A stretch of DNA of 48,212 bases from Anaerolineae bacterium (GCA_013360465.1 JABWBO010000028.1:1-48212), one strand, 5' to 3'; positions 35,824 through 44,390 are shown, counted from the stretch's first letter. A program made the numbers and translations. The notes: generated by a model not told the origin, from the letters alone.

Positions 35824-37511
35824 CGGGATTGCTCCGGCGTGCTGTCGGATCGCGCGGTGAAATGCAGGGGCAGGGTGATCCGAAACTCACTGCCCCGGTT
35901 CAGGCTGCTGCTGACGGCGATGTCTCCGCCGTGCGCCCTGGCGATCTTGCGGGCGATGGTCAGCCCCAGCCCGAAGCCGCCGTCACCGCCGCGCGCCGGG
36001 TCGCCCCGGTAGAAGTCGTCGAAGATGTGCGGCAGGATGTCTTCGGCGATTCCGGGACCATTGTCGCTGACGCTGATCATCACGCTGTCTTTGGCGCACG
36101 AAGCAGCGACGCTGATGACGCTGCCCTCCGGTGTGTAGCTCAAGCCGTTCATGATGAGGTGGCGCATCATTCGCTTGATCTGCGTGGGATCAGCCAGGAT
36201 ACTGATCGGATCGACACAGGGCATGAGCGTGAGCGTCTGATGTTTGCGCAGCGCCTCGTTCTGGGCGTCGCTGACCGACTGGCTCAGCAGGTCATGCAGG
36301 TCGGTCAGGCGGAAGCGAAAATCACCCGCTTCGGCTTTGTCGAGTCGGGACATGCTGATCAGGTCCTCCAGCAGGCGCTGCACGTGCGCCGCCTGCGCTT
36401 GCAGGACCTGGGTGTGGGTGCGCTGGCGTTCCGGGTTATCCGCTAGTTTGCCGATCAGGTAGATGCTGGTATTGATGACCGACAGCGGCGTGCGCAGATC
36501 GTGCGAGATGTCGCTGATGAAGCGCTGCAGGATGCGGACTTTTTCGCGTTCGACCATCAGCTCGATCTGCCGCTGCTGCTCCAGCTTGTGCGCTGTCAGA
36601 TCGCGCAGGGTGACGATCCTCACCCGTTCCCCGTTGTAGAAGTGGCTTCGTCCGTTGAGTTCGACCGTCAGAACTTCCCCGCTCTTGTGCAGAATCCCGG
36701 CTTCAAAGGGCCCTTCGATCTCGTCATGGTAGCGCCGGAGTACTTCGTCTGCGCTTTCTGGGGCGACCAGATCGAGAATTTCTGTGCCGATCACTTCATC
36801 GGCGGAATAGCCGAACATCTGCTCGACCGCCGGGTTGACCAGCAGGATCGTCCCGCTTTTGTGGATGACGATGCCTTCCTGGGCTGCTTCCAGGAGGATA
36901 GTGGTGCGCTGGCGCTCCTGCTCCAGGGTGCGCCCCTGCTCTTCGATCACCCGATCGGCGTGGTCGCGCAGGGTCGCGGCGTAGGTGAGCATCAGCAGGA
37001 CCAGCGGATCGAGGTAGAGCAGAGTCCCCAAGCCCTGGGGATTCCAGGGAGAGATCAGGATCGCCGCGCTGCCGGCGATCAGGCTCAGAATTGCCACCCG
37101 GATCATCGCCGCGCGGCGAAAGAGGAGATAGGCGCTGGTGGCGCAGGTCAGATTCCAGGCGGCGAGGACCTGCGGCGGAATGGGGTTCATCACCCACAGG
37201 ATAGGGGGTAGGATGGCGATGGTGATCCCCAGCGTATTCCTGACCGCGGCAGCGTAGCCCGCGCGCACCAGCAGCGGCGCCGCCGCGCACAGGGTCGCCG
37301 TGATGAAGACGATCGGATCATGCACCGAGACGAAGCGATCCAGCACTACCCCGCCGAACAGGGCGGTGGCAGCGAAGACCAGCAGCCCGTTCAACAGCAG
37401 GATTTGCGAGCGGGCGTGCCGGTCTGTGACCGATGCCGGTGCGTCCAGCAGGCGGAGCGTCTTCTGGATGACGGATTGAATTAGTGGGGATGCCAGCCAA
37501 CGCCTGACCAT
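35820..37511 (-). CDS. PAS sensor histidine kinase
   Basis: 563 aa from ATG 37511; a TTG start at 37535 is possible but a minus-strand TATAAT at 37544-37549 would leave almost no leader for it. N-terminal part has about five to six membrane segments (about 30-180), then a PAS domain (ILLEAAQEGIVIHKSGTILLVNPAVEQMFGYSADEV), then HisKA with ISHDLRTPLSVI (phospho-acceptor His) and HATPase with MRHLIMNGLSYTPE, VSDNGPGIAE and GFGLGLTIARK. Cytosolic kinase, inner membrane sensor. No response regulator gene lies nearby, so it is an orphan here. Coupled to chrA. Confidence 0.9.
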   Translation of the reverse strand: MVRRWLASPLIQSVIQKTLRLLDAPASVTDRHARSQILLLNGLLVFAATALFGGVVLDRFVSVHDPIVFITATLCAAAPLLVRAGYAAAVRNTLGITIAILPPILWVMNPIPPQVLAAWNLTCATSAYLLFRRAAMIRVAILSLIAGSAAILISPWNPQGLGTLLYLDPLVLLMLTYAATLRDHADRVIEEQGRTLEQERQRTTILLEAAQEGIVIHKSGTILLVNPAVEQMFGYSADEVIGTEILDLVAPESADEVLRRYHDEIEGPFEAGILHKSGEVLTVELNGRSHFYNGERVRIVTLRDLTAHKLEQQRQIELMVEREKVRILQRFISDISHDLRTPLSVINTSIYLIGKLADNPERQRTHTQVLQAQAAHVQRLLEDLISMSRLDKAEAGDFRFRLTDLHDLLSQSVSDAQNEALRKHQTLTLMPCVDPISILADPTQIKRMMRHLIMNGLSYTPEGSVISVAASCAKDSVMISVSDNGPGIAEDILPHIFDDFYRGDPARGGDGGFGLGLTIARKIARAHGGDIAVSSSLNRGSEFRITLPLHFTARSDSTPEQSR

Positions 37512-37543
37512 CAAGGAAGTTCCAGGGTATGACAACAGCGCTC

Positions 37544-37549
37544 ATTATA
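37544..37549 (-). promoter_or_regulatory. Candidate -10 of the histidine kinase / chrA operon
   Basis: TATAAT on the minus strand about 33 bases before the ATG at 37511; the -35 region is poor. Together with the plus-strand TATACT at 37638-37643 (about 43 bases before the aldolase ATG) it forms a divergent promoter region. Confidence 0.4.
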
Positions 37550-37637
37550 GCCTTGTGCTGAAACCTGAGAAAACGAGGAGGAATTGCGGTGAAAAAAACC
37601 TGATAGATCACAGGTGGAAACGCCGCCGCCTTTTCTC

Positions 37638-37643
37638 TATACT
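37638..37643 (+). promoter_or_regulatory. Candidate -10 of the aldolase gene
   Basis: TATACT, with predicted start near 37650 and the ATG at 37686. No good -35 at 17 bases upstream. Confidence 0.35.
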
Positions 37644-37685
37644 CGTGTGCGTTTCATGAAGGCGAGTGTACAAAGAGGTGTACTC

Positions 37686-38795
37686 ATGGTATTTGCCGCC
37701 ATCAAGCAGCAGACATCGACCTACAACACGATTGACAAAATCGCCGAGGCGCTTGGCAGCCAGGCGGACTATCTCCTCAAGCATACCAGCCAGACCATCG
37801 ATAAAGCCGACCTGCATCTGCCAGGACCGGACTTCATCGACCGCGTCTGGTTCAGCAGCGACCGCACCCCGCGCGTCCTGCGCAGCTTGCAAGCCATGTT
37901 CGATCACGGACGCCTGGGCGGAACCGGCTATCTGAGCATCCTGCCGGTGGACCAGGGCATCGAACATGCGGCTGGGGCTTCCTTCGCGCCCAACCCGATC
38001 TACTTCGACCCGGAGAACATCGTCAGGCTGGCGATTGAGGGCGGCTGCAACGCCGTCGCTTCGACGTTCGGCGTGCTGGGGTCGGTGGCGCGCAAGTATG
38101 CCCACCGCATCCCTTTCATGGTGAAGATCAACCACAATGAGCTGCTGACCTATCCCAACCAGTTCGACCAGGTGATGTTCGGCAAGGTCAAGCAGGCGGC
38201 GGATATGGGCGCGGTCGCGGTCGGCGCGACGGTCTATTTCGGATCGCCGGAAAGCACCAAACAGCTGGTGCAGGTGGCGGAAGCCTTCTACCAGGCGCAT
38301 GAACTGGGGCTGGCGACCGTGCTGTGGTGCTACATGCGCAACCCCGGCTTCAAAGTCAACGGCAAGAACTACGAGACCGCCGCCGACCTGACCGGGCAGG
38401 CGAATCATCTGGGCGTCACCATCGAGGCAGATATCGTCAAGCAGAAGCTGCCGACGATCAACGGCGGCTACAAGGCGCTCAATACCGGTTCTTCCGGCTA
38501 TGGCAAGCTGGACGAGCGCATCTACAGCCAGCTCAGCAGCGATCATCCTATTGACATGACCCGCTACCAGATCGCCAACGGCTACATGGGGCGGGCGGGC
38601 TTGATCAGCAGCGGCGGCGCGAGCGGCGACAATGACTTCGCCGAAGCCTTGCAGACGGCGGTGATCAACAAGCGCGCCGGCGGCATGGGCTTGATCAGCG
38701 GGCGCAAGGCGTTCCAGCGCCCGATGAAAGAAGGCGCGGCGCTCCTCAACGCCATTCAGGATGTCTACCTCTGCGAAGAGGTGACGGTGGCGTAG
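37686..38795 (+). CDS. fbaB: Class I fructose-bisphosphate aldolase (DhnA type)
   Basis: Cleaves fructose-1,6-bisphosphate to DHAP and glyceraldehyde-3-phosphate by a Schiff-base mechanism. Recognisable sites include [22 protein letters not shown], the [12 protein letters not shown] strand where a lysine sits, [13 protein letters not shown], and the C-terminal [17 protein letters not shown] and [12 protein letters not shown]. This is the DhnA/FbaB archaeal-type class I aldolase common in bacteria for gluconeogenesis. ATG 37686 has GAGGTG eight bases upstream; the open frame back to 37614 is not needed. The 3' end overlaps the convergent tag gene by 31 bases. Confidence 0.92.
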   Translation: MVFAAIKQQTSTYNTIDKIAEALGSQADYLLKHTSQTIDKADLHLPGPDFIDRVWFSSDRTPRVLRSLQAMFDHGRLGGTGYLSILPVDQGIEHAAGASFAPNPIYFDPENIVRLAIEGGCNAVASTFGVLGSVARKYAHRIPFMVKINHNELLTYPNQFDQVMFGKVKQAADMGAVAVGATVYFGSPESTKQLVQVAEAFYQAHELGLATVLWCYMRNPGFKVNGKNYETAADLTGQANHLGVTIEADIVKQKLPTINGGYKALNTGSSGYGKLDERIYSQLSSDHPIDMTRYQIANGYMGRAGLISSGGASGDNDFAEALQTAVINKRAGGMGLISGRKAFQRPMKEGAALLNAIQDVYLCEEVTVA

Positions 38796-39352
38796 CGAAA
38801 ACAATCGACCGTGTGGTCGTTGATCATCCCGGTCGCCTGCATCATGGCATAGCAGATCGTCGGTCCGACGAACGTGAAGCCGCGTGACTTGAGCGCCTTG
38901 CTCATCGCGCGGCTTTCCGCTGTCTCTGCCGGAAGATCGGAAAGCACCGCCCAGGCATTCTGAAGCGTGGTCCCCTCGACGAACGACCAGAGAAAATCGG
39001 AAAAGCTGCCCAGGTCCTCCTGAACCCGCAGGACGCAGCGGGCGTTGTTGATAGCAGAGGCGATCTTCGCCCGGTTGCGCACGATGCCGGCGTCTGCCAG
39101 CAGGGCGGCGGCTTTGGCGTCGTCGTAGCGCGCCACGACTGCCGGGTCGAAGCCGTCAAAGGCTTTCCGGTAGTTCTCGCGCTTACGCAGGATGGTCAGC
39201 CAGCTCAACCCCGCCTGCGCGCCTTCCAGGCACAGCCGCTCGAACAGGCGGCGGTCGTCGCTGCGGATCGGCACGCCCCATTCCTCGTCGTGATAGCGCA
39301 CGTAGAGCGGCTCGCCCAGGTTGACCCAGGCGCAGCGCGTCGGTTCAGTCAT
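38765..39352 (-). CDS. tag: 3-methyladenine DNA glycosylase I
   Basis: Removes 3-methyladenine from alkylated DNA. 195 aa. Family marks: [22 protein letters not shown] with the zinc-binding Cys and His, [22 protein letters not shown], and the C-terminal [30 protein letters not shown] with the remaining zinc ligands (His, Cys). Its stop lies inside the aldolase 3' end on the opposite strand (31-base overlap). Confidence 0.93.
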   Translation of the reverse strand: MTEPTRCAWVNLGEPLYVRYHDEEWGVPIRSDDRRLFERLCLEGAQAGLSWLTILRKRENYRKAFDGFDPAVVARYDDAKAAALLADAGIVRNRAKIASAINNARCVLRVQEDLGSFSDFLWSFVEGTTLQNAWAVLSDLPAETAESRAMSKALKSRGFTFVGPTICYAMMQATGMINDHTVDCFRYATVTSSQR

Positions 39353-39426
39353 GGCTTGTCCCTATCCGGTTCGTGCAAGCTGTCGTTTCATCGTTACGAT
39401 TCTAGCGCAGGGCGGCGCGCCGGCGC

Positions 39427-40995
39427 TCACACGATGACCGGCAGAGTCAGCGCCGAAGGATGCGCGGCGTCGTGATAGACGGTCTGCACGATCGGCGTCA
39501 GCGTCGTATCGCGGATCGGGTCCGCGCCGCCGGTGTGGCGCGTCCAGAGCGGATGCCCGCTCCCGGCGATCACCAATCGGATGCGGTCGCCCTTTTCAAA
39601 GCGGTACGCCGTCGCGCCCAGGTCGATCTCGACGCGCAGACTGCCGTCTGACTGCCCTTCCCCGCACGCCGCCGCTGCCCGAATCAACCCGTCGCACAGG
39701 TTGACCGACGTGCCCTGCTTGTTCACGACGCACAGCCGCGCGAAGAAATCCGCCGTCTCGCAGGGGGCGCTGTGGACGTAGAGCGCCAGCCGCACCGGAC
39801 CGACGATCTCCAACGGCGCAGCCATGCCCGGCGAAGTGTGGACCAGCACATCGGGGCGGCGTTCCATCTCTGCGTTCGAGGCGGCTCCGGCACGAAGCGA
39901 GAACTGCGCGCCGCCGGCGATGGGCGGCGGCGATGCCGGATCGAAGGTGAACGTCTCCGGGGCGGCGGAGCCGGGGACCACGTCCAGCCTGCCGCCGCCA
40001 TCCAGATACCAGCAGCGCGCCTGATGCGGCGGCGGGAAGGCGTCATATTCCCGCCAGCGCCGGCTGCCCAGCATGAACAGACGGACGGGTTTGCGGGGTT
40101 TTTCTGCCGATGGGCGCGCCCCGGCGTTGAGGGTCTCATCGAACCAGCGCACCGCCATACCCAGGGTGTTCAGCATCAAGAAGGCATAGCTGAAATGCAC
40201 CCAGTTGCCGATCACCATCTGCGGCGCGCCGCCGGCGGCGCGGAGCGCGGCGTAATCCTTGAGCAGGGCGCGCAGGAAGAAATCGTACCAGCCGCCGACC
40301 AGCAGGACCGGCGCGGTCACTTTTTCTATCGCTGGGGTGGGGAAGTAGCGGCGCAGATTCTCGCCGTCCCGGTGCTCGTTCAGCCAGGTCTGATAGTAGC
40401 GCACCGTCCCCGGCGGCAGCGCGTCGTCGGCTTCGATCAGCGGCAAATGCTGGAAGGCGCGCCGGGCGCTGCGTTCTACGCCTGTCACCAGCGCCGCGCT
40501 GGAGAGCAGGGGTCGGCGCTTGTAACGTTCCTGCAGGTTGAGGATGGCGATCCAGCGCGCGCCCAGGTCGAGGTTGAAGACGCCATCGTGGAACGCCACG
40601 TCGTAGACGTCGGAGGCGGTGATCATCGGCATGAGGGCGCGCACTGCCGGGTGATCTGCCGCCGCCCACTGGACGATCCCCAGGTAGCTCGACCCCCACA
40701 TGCCGATGGGACCGCACCAGTCGCGTTCGCTCAGCCAGGTGAGGGTGTCCCAGCCGTCTTCACGTTCGAAGCGGAAGGGTTCGAAGGCGCTGCCCGAATC
40801 GAAGCGTCCGCGCACGTCCTGGACGACCACGCCATAGCCCTGTTCGGCGAAGCGGCGGGCGCAGAAATCGGTCATCAAGCCGAACGCGCCGGCGGCGGCG
40901 TTGCGCCCGTACGGCGTGCGGATCAGGATGGTGGGGTGCGGCGGCGGAGTCTGCGGGATGTAGCGGTCGGCGATCAGCTTTGCGCCGTCGCGCAT
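39427..40995 (-). CDS. CocE/NonD family hydrolase (start likely further upstream)
   Basis: S15-family alpha/beta hydrolase with MRDGAKLIADRYIP, RTPYGRN, VVVQDVRGRFDSGSAFEPF, GMWGSSYLG (likely nucleophile Ser103 counted from 40995) and a C-terminal jelly-roll domain (TFDPASPPP, PLEIVGPVRLALYVHS, GHPLWTRHTGG). Coordinates give the first ATG, 522 aa. The same frame is open upstream for 49 more codons encoding a Lys/Arg-flanked hydrophobic helix (ISILILIAVIVGWLI) and reaches a strong AAGGAGG (41149-41155), six bases before an ACG at 41142, with a promoter (TTGCTG, 16 bases, TATGAT) behind it. So the real protein is probably 571 aa, membrane anchored and translated from ACG. Enzymes of this class hydrolyse esters or amides, including beta-lactam esters and acyl peptides. 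Confidence 0.85.
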   Translation of the reverse strand: MRDGAKLIADRYIPQTPPPHPTILIRTPYGRNAAAGAFGLMTDFCARRFAEQGYGVVVQDVRGRFDSGSAFEPFRFEREDGWDTLTWLSERDWCGPIGMWGSSYLGIVQWAAADHPAVRALMPMITASDVYDVAFHDGVFNLDLGARWIAILNLQERYKRRPLLSSAALVTGVERSARRAFQHLPLIEADDALPPGTVRYYQTWLNEHRDGENLRRYFPTPAIEKVTAPVLLVGGWYDFFLRALLKDYAALRAAGGAPQMVIGNWVHFSYAFLMLNTLGMAVRWFDETLNAGARPSAEKPRKPVRLFMLGSRRWREYDAFPPPHQARCWYLDGGGRLDVVPGSAAPETFTFDPASPPPIAGGAQFSLRAGAASNAEMERRPDVLVHTSPGMAAPLEIVGPVRLALYVHSAPCETADFFARLCVVNKQGTSVNLCDGLIRAAAACGEGQSDGSLRVEIDLGATAYRFEKGDRIRLVIAGSGHPLWTRHTGGADPIRDTTLTPIVQTVYHDAAHPSALTLPVIV

Positions 40996-41148
40996 GGGGA
41001 TGACGACGCCGCGCAGGACATCGACGCCGCAGCGCGGGGCGGGCAGCCCGACCAGGCGCGCGAAGATGCGCCGGCGGATGAGCCAACCGACGATGACGGC
41101 GATCAGGATCAGGATTGAGATGAGGCGCTGAAAGGTCTTCGTGATCCA

Positions 41149-41193
41149 CCTCCTTACTGCACCTGATCATAGCGTAACGCGATTCGTCAGCAA
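41149..41193 (-). promoter_or_regulatory. Promoter and Shine-Dalgarno of the CocE-like gene
   Basis: On the minus strand: TTGCTG (41193-41188), 16-base spacer, TATGAT (41171-41166), predicted start near 41159, then AAGGAGG (41155-41149). The SD lies six bases before the ACG at 41142, so the true gene start should be there. Confidence 0.6.
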
Positions 41194-41289
41194 GGGATAG
41201 TGGCGATGCTGGATGCCCCGTGCAAATGCTGGCGATGGTGACATTTGGCACTGGCATTAAGAGGTCTTCATCCCTACGATATTGGTAAC

Positions 41290-41417
41290 GGATAATGCAG
41301 AGGGCGTGGCTGAGCAGACGCTCCGTCACGGTGTTGTTATCCAACGCCCACAACCCCATATCACGCGCTGCTGTTCGCGGGCGCTGCCGATAACAACCGG
41401 CGGTGCCCGCGTTTTTT
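41290..41417 (+). ncRNA. Candidate structured RNA ending in an intrinsic terminator
   Basis: No gene is visible in 41160-41445 on the plus strand, yet it ends with a strong terminator: arms 41377-41389 and 41398-41410 pair over 13 positions with two G-U pairs, followed by six T (41412-41417). The 8-base loop (41390-41397, ATAACAAC) is fully complementary to 41333-41340 (GTTGTTAT), and GGGCGT (41302-41307) pairs with ACGCCC (41344-41349). Such a loop-upstream pairing is what an antiterminator or a pseudoknot would need. It could be a small RNA or a leader regulating the 36-codon gene just after. It matches no RNA family I know. No clear promoter was seen. Confidence 0.35.
41377..41417 (+). terminator. 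Intrinsic terminator with six-T tract
   Basis: 13-bp GC-rich stem with two G-U pairs and an 8-base loop followed by G and TTTTTT. It is on the plus strand, so it cannot serve the minus-strand CocE-like gene that starts at about 41142. Confidence 0.7.
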
Positions 41418-41445
41418 GCCCCAGGTGCGCTCAGGAGGATCAACC

Positions 41446-41556
41446 ATGATCGGCTGGTGTGACACGTGCCGGATCGCCGAAGAGTGGGTGATCTGGGATC
41501 ACGTCAGTTTGCAGCAGCAGGCGGCAGAGGCGCTGGAAGAAGCATCGCCCGCCTGA
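41446..41556 (+). CDS. 36-residue peptide with a CxxC motif
   Basis: ATG at 41446 with CAGGAGG about seven bases upstream, ending TGA at 41554-41556. The peptide starts MIGWCDTCRIAEEWVIWDH and ends in an acidic alanine-rich tail; Cys5 and Cys8 form a CxxC that could bind metal or be redox active. Codons have GC-rich third positions like its neighbours. It lies 29 bases after the terminator described above. It is too short to place in a family; the good SD argues for translation. Confidence 0.45.
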   Translation: MIGWCDTCRIAEEWVIWDHVSLQQQAAEALEEASPA

Positions 41557-41613
41557 TGGATTGGATATGAAGTGGGGCTATCGGACCGGATCGCCCCACC
41601 AGGAAGCAAACCT

Positions 41614-41801
41614 AGTGAATCACAGATTGCACTCCATTTGGCAGTTCGCCGGGGGCTAAAGCACCCCGGCTAAGCATACAGACTACCCCACTGAAGGGGA
41701 TAAAGGAGCGCCTTTAGTGCGCTGGTCTTCACTTAGCCGATGGGCTTTAGCCCTCGGCGGCGCTCGCGAATCAAGCATGATGGGTCAGAATCGTGATTCA
41801 C
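41614..41801. mobile_element. MITE-like imperfect palindromic element, 188 bp
   Basis: Terminal inverted repeats AGTGAATCAC (41614-41623) and GTGATTCACT (41792-41801) are perfect over 10 bases. Inside are further paired arms: 41647-41662 with 41744-41759 (15 of 16), CGGCTAAG (41667-41674) with CTTAGCCG (41732-41739), and small stems CCCC/GGGG near 41690 and TAAAGG/CCTTTA near 41705. The whole is one nested palindrome with no open frame. The GGGGCTAAAG/CTTTAGCCC core is of a type dispersed in Chloroflexota and related genomes. It ends within a truncated HNH gene. No flanking target-site duplication is obvious. Confidence 0.6.
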
Positions 41802-41877
41802 TGAAACCGCAGTACTCGCAGCAGCCGCCAGCACGTTCCAGCGTGGAGTCGCGCAGCTTCGCCGGCACATAGCTCAT
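41785..41877 (-). pseudogene. 5' stump of an HNH endonuclease gene
   Basis: Thirty codons from ATG 41877 give MSYVPAKLRDSTLERAGG followed by CCEYCGF, which is how many HNH nucleases begin (zinc-knuckle CxxC after an ERAGG helix). The frame then runs into the inverted repeat of the palindromic element (from 41801) and stops within it (41785-41787). The rest of the HNH domain (the His-Asn-His part) is not found beyond the element. So the gene was probably cut by insertion or deletion. The longer frame back to 42045 overlaps the reductase gene and is not supported. Confidence 0.6.
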
Positions 41878-41938
41878 GTTTTGCCCGCCAGCAGGAGCTG
41901 CGCTTTTGTCTTCGCCAGTGATCACCCCGGACTTCGCT

Positions 41939-43165
41939 TCACGCCGTCGCCATCGATGCGCGCAGCCGTCCCGTCTCCACATACTGCGCCAGGAACGTCC
42001 GCACCAGCGCGCCATCGACCGTGGCGCAGCGCAGCCCCGATCCATCCAGCGCGCTCTGCGTCAGCTTCGTGCCCAGCGCGTAATAGGCGGTTTCGCTCAC
42101 GCCCAGCATGCGCCCGGCAAACTGGATGTGGAAGAAGGGCAGCAGCGGGTGCAGCGGGTTGGTCATCGGGTCTTCGTGTTCCTCGATGGCGTCTACCCAT
42201 TCGTTGAACGGCAGCTTGCGCACGGGATAGCCCGCCTCGATCACCGTGTCCATGATGTTGCTCCAGGTGATCGGGTCCGGGTTGAGGATGTGGAAGACTT
42301 TGCCGACCGATTCCGGCTGGCGCGACAGATGCACGATGGAACGCGCCGCGTAATCGACCGGGGTCATGTCCATCGCGTTCTTGATATCTGGTCCATAGCC
42401 CGCCTGAATGCAGCCGATCAGGATGCGGGCGACGAAATCGTCTTCGTTGGAGCGCCCATTGCGGCTGTCCCCGACGATCAAGCCGATACGGTGGATAGTG
42501 ACCGGAATGCCCCGGTCGGCGGCATGGCGCACCACCCGCTCGGAGACGTATTTGGTCTGGAAGTAGCCGACATCCGGGCACTTTTCGGCATCCAGCGCGT
42601 CCGTCTCCAGACCGCCCTGGGGGATCGCACCGGGGACGGATTTGAAGCCAAGCAGGATGCCCAGCGACGACACGAAGTGGAACGGTTTGGCGCGCCCGGT
42701 CGTCGCCAGCCGCAGCGCCTCGACCGTGCCGCCCACGTTCGCCGTGCGCAGGAATTCGTAAGGGGCGATGTAGCTCAGCTTGCTGCCGACGTGATAGATC
42801 ACCTCGACCCTGCGCGCCAGCGCCGCGAAATCGTCGGACGACAAGCCCAGCAGGGGGTGCTTGAGATCGCCGATGACCGGCGTGATGCGCTCGGCATAAG
42901 CCTCTTTCCACAGCCAGTAGTGCGCCAGGTTCTTGCGAATACGCGCCATGCCGTGAGCGACGTCATCCGCCCGCACCAGGGCGTACAGATGCGCCGGGGT
43001 GGTGTCCAGCAGTTCTGCCATCACATAGGCTGCGACGAAGCCGGTCGCCCCGGTGATGAAGATGCGCGCCGGGTCGGCGGCAAAGTCAACCGGTTCGGAC
43101 AGTGGTTGAATTTCTTCTGGGAGGATGGCGTCCTCATCTAGAAAACTGGCGGTCATGCCTGTCAT
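41939..43165 (-). CDS. Thioester reductase-like NAD(P)-dependent enzyme
   Basis: 408 aa, extended short-chain dehydrogenase of the NAD-binding-4 (thioester/fatty acyl reductase) family. Rossmann motif TGATGFVAAYV at about 38-48, HVGSKLSYIAPYEFLRTANVGGT in the middle, HFVSSLG, and the YFQTK active-site Tyr-x-x-x-Lys. These enzymes reduce acyl-CoA or acyl-carrier-protein thioesters to aldehydes or alcohols. It is divergent from the patatin and wax-ester synthase genes, where a fatty-acyl reductase would supply the fatty alcohol. ATG 43165 has GGAGCG eight bases upstream; the ATG at 43156 is the alternative. Confidence 0.82.
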   Translation of the reverse strand: MTGMTASFLDEDAILPEEIQPLSEPVDFAADPARIFITGATGFVAAYVMAELLDTTPAHLYALVRADDVAHGMARIRKNLAHYWLWKEAYAERITPVIGDLKHPLLGLSSDDFAALARRVEVIYHVGSKLSYIAPYEFLRTANVGGTVEALRLATTGRAKPFHFVSSLGILLGFKSVPGAIPQGGLETDALDAEKCPDVGYFQTKYVSERVVRHAADRGIPVTIHRIGLIVGDSRNGRSNEDDFVARILIGCIQAGYGPDIKNAMDMTPVDYAARSIVHLSRQPESVGKVFHILNPDPITWSNIMDTVIEAGYPVRKLPFNEWVDAIEEHEDPMTNPLHPLLPFFHIQFAGRMLGVSETAYYALGTKLTQSALDGSGLRCATVDGALVRTFLAQYVETGRLRASMATA

Positions 43166-43337
43166 TACGCTCGCTCCATAATCATCTTGGCGGTTCTCTT
43201 CTTTTCATTATGAAGAGGAAGGAAAATCACCGTTGATGCTGATGATCGCTGTTTGATATGACATTGATCCGTAATTGCGCCGTGATACCGAGACTAGAAT
43301 AAAGACATGAAGTTATTCGCCCAAAGAGGCTTTGTTG

Positions 43338-44390
43338 ATGCGCCGCGAACTTCCGTTGTTGCAGAAAAAACCGGGCGTCTCCCTCGTTTTGAGCGGCGGC
43401 GCGACGAAAGCCTTCTATTTCCACATCGGCGTCCTGAAGGTCCTGGACCTGGAGAACATCTCTTCAATCGTCGGGACCAGCGCCGGGGCGGTCGCCGGGA
43501 CTCTGGTTGCCAGCGGCGTTGAAGCGGATGCGCTGGTCGCCTCGCTGTATCAGAAATCGGTGTACGTCCCGCGCATCGATACGGTCGTGAAGCGGTTGAC
43601 GGCGGCGATGGTCTTTCAGCCGGCGTTCGGACACATGGCGAGCCAGGGCGCGCATACGCTCTTCGCCGGGCTGCGCATGATGCTGACGCTGCCCACCGTG
43701 CATCGCGGCGATGTCGTCTCGGAAATCCTCGACCGGCTGATCCTCAGCCAGCGCCACGCGCCGAGCTTCTTCAACGCCTCGGAACTGGAAAACCTGATGC
43801 GGGCGCTGCTGCCTTCCGACGATTTCCACGACACACCCATCGATCTCTACGTGACCGCTACCAGCCTTGACGAACACAAGCGCGCCGTCTTCAACGCCCA
43901 CGTCGATTATGACGACGGCGTCAACGCCTTCATGACCGATGTGCCGCTGCACCGTGCCGTGCTGGCGTCGAGCGCCGTGCCGGGCATGTTCGAGCCGGTC
44001 AAGATCAAGGACCGTTACTATATCGATGGAGAGGTGCGCCAAACGCTGTCGATGGACATCGGCTTGGCACTGGCGGATACGGTGATCTGCTCGCACACCT
44101 ATCACCCGCTGTACATGTCCAACGGCGAGACCGTGCGCGATGAAGGCTGGTACAACATCGTCAAGCAGTCGGTGCATATCGCCCTCTACGAACGCATCCT
44201 GGGCTGGCGCGATGTGTATGAGCAGCAGTTTCCCGAAAAGCGCATGATCTGGATCGAACCCGACCCGGAGGACCGCGAATTCTTCCTCGCGCCCGAATTC
44301 TCGTTCCGTCCAGAGCTTCAGCGTCGTCTGGTCGAAAGCGGCGAAAGGGCAGCGCATCGCGCCCTGGATAAGGCGTTTGCAAGGACTTGA
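43338..44390 (+). CDS. Patatin-like phospholipase
   Basis: 350 aa from ATG 43338 (GAGG ten bases upstream; an in-frame TTG precedes it). The N-terminal LVLSGGATKAFYFHIGVL is the oxyanion glycine motif, VGTSAGAVAG contains the nucleophile Ser48, and RYYIDGEVRQT carries the Asp of the Ser-Asp dyad (DG). A lipid acyl hydrolase for phospholipids or storage esters. It stands 96 bases before the wax ester synthase/DGAT gene on the same strand and is probably co-transcribed. No signal peptide, so cytosolic or at lipid droplets. Confidence 0.9.
   Translation: MRRELPLLQKKPGVSLVLSGGATKAFYFHIGVLKVLDLENISSIVGTSAGAVAGTLVASGVEADALVASLYQKSVYVPRIDTVVKRLTAAMVFQPAFGHMASQGAHTLFAGLRMMLTLPTVHRGDVVSEILDRLILSQRHAPSFFNASELENLMRALLPSDDFHDTPIDLYVTATSLDEHKRAVFNAHVDYDDGVNAFMTDVPLHRAVLASSAVPGMFEPVKIKDRYYIDGEVRQTLSMDIGLALADTVICSHTYHPLYMSNGETVRDEGWYNIVKQSVHIALYERILGWRDVYEQQFPEKRMIWIEPDPEDREFFLAPEFSFRPELQRRLVESGERAAHRALDKAFART

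Noticed and set aside
41300-41350. tRNA-Ser/Leu-like string GGGCGTGGCTGAG
   Set aside because: No acceptor stem, anticodon arm or T-arm could be fitted; the similarity is confined to a few bases.
41878-42045. N-terminal extension of the HNH stump to 86 residues
   Set aside because: Overlaps the end of the reductase gene, arginine-rich antisense-type composition; conserved sequence starts at 41877.
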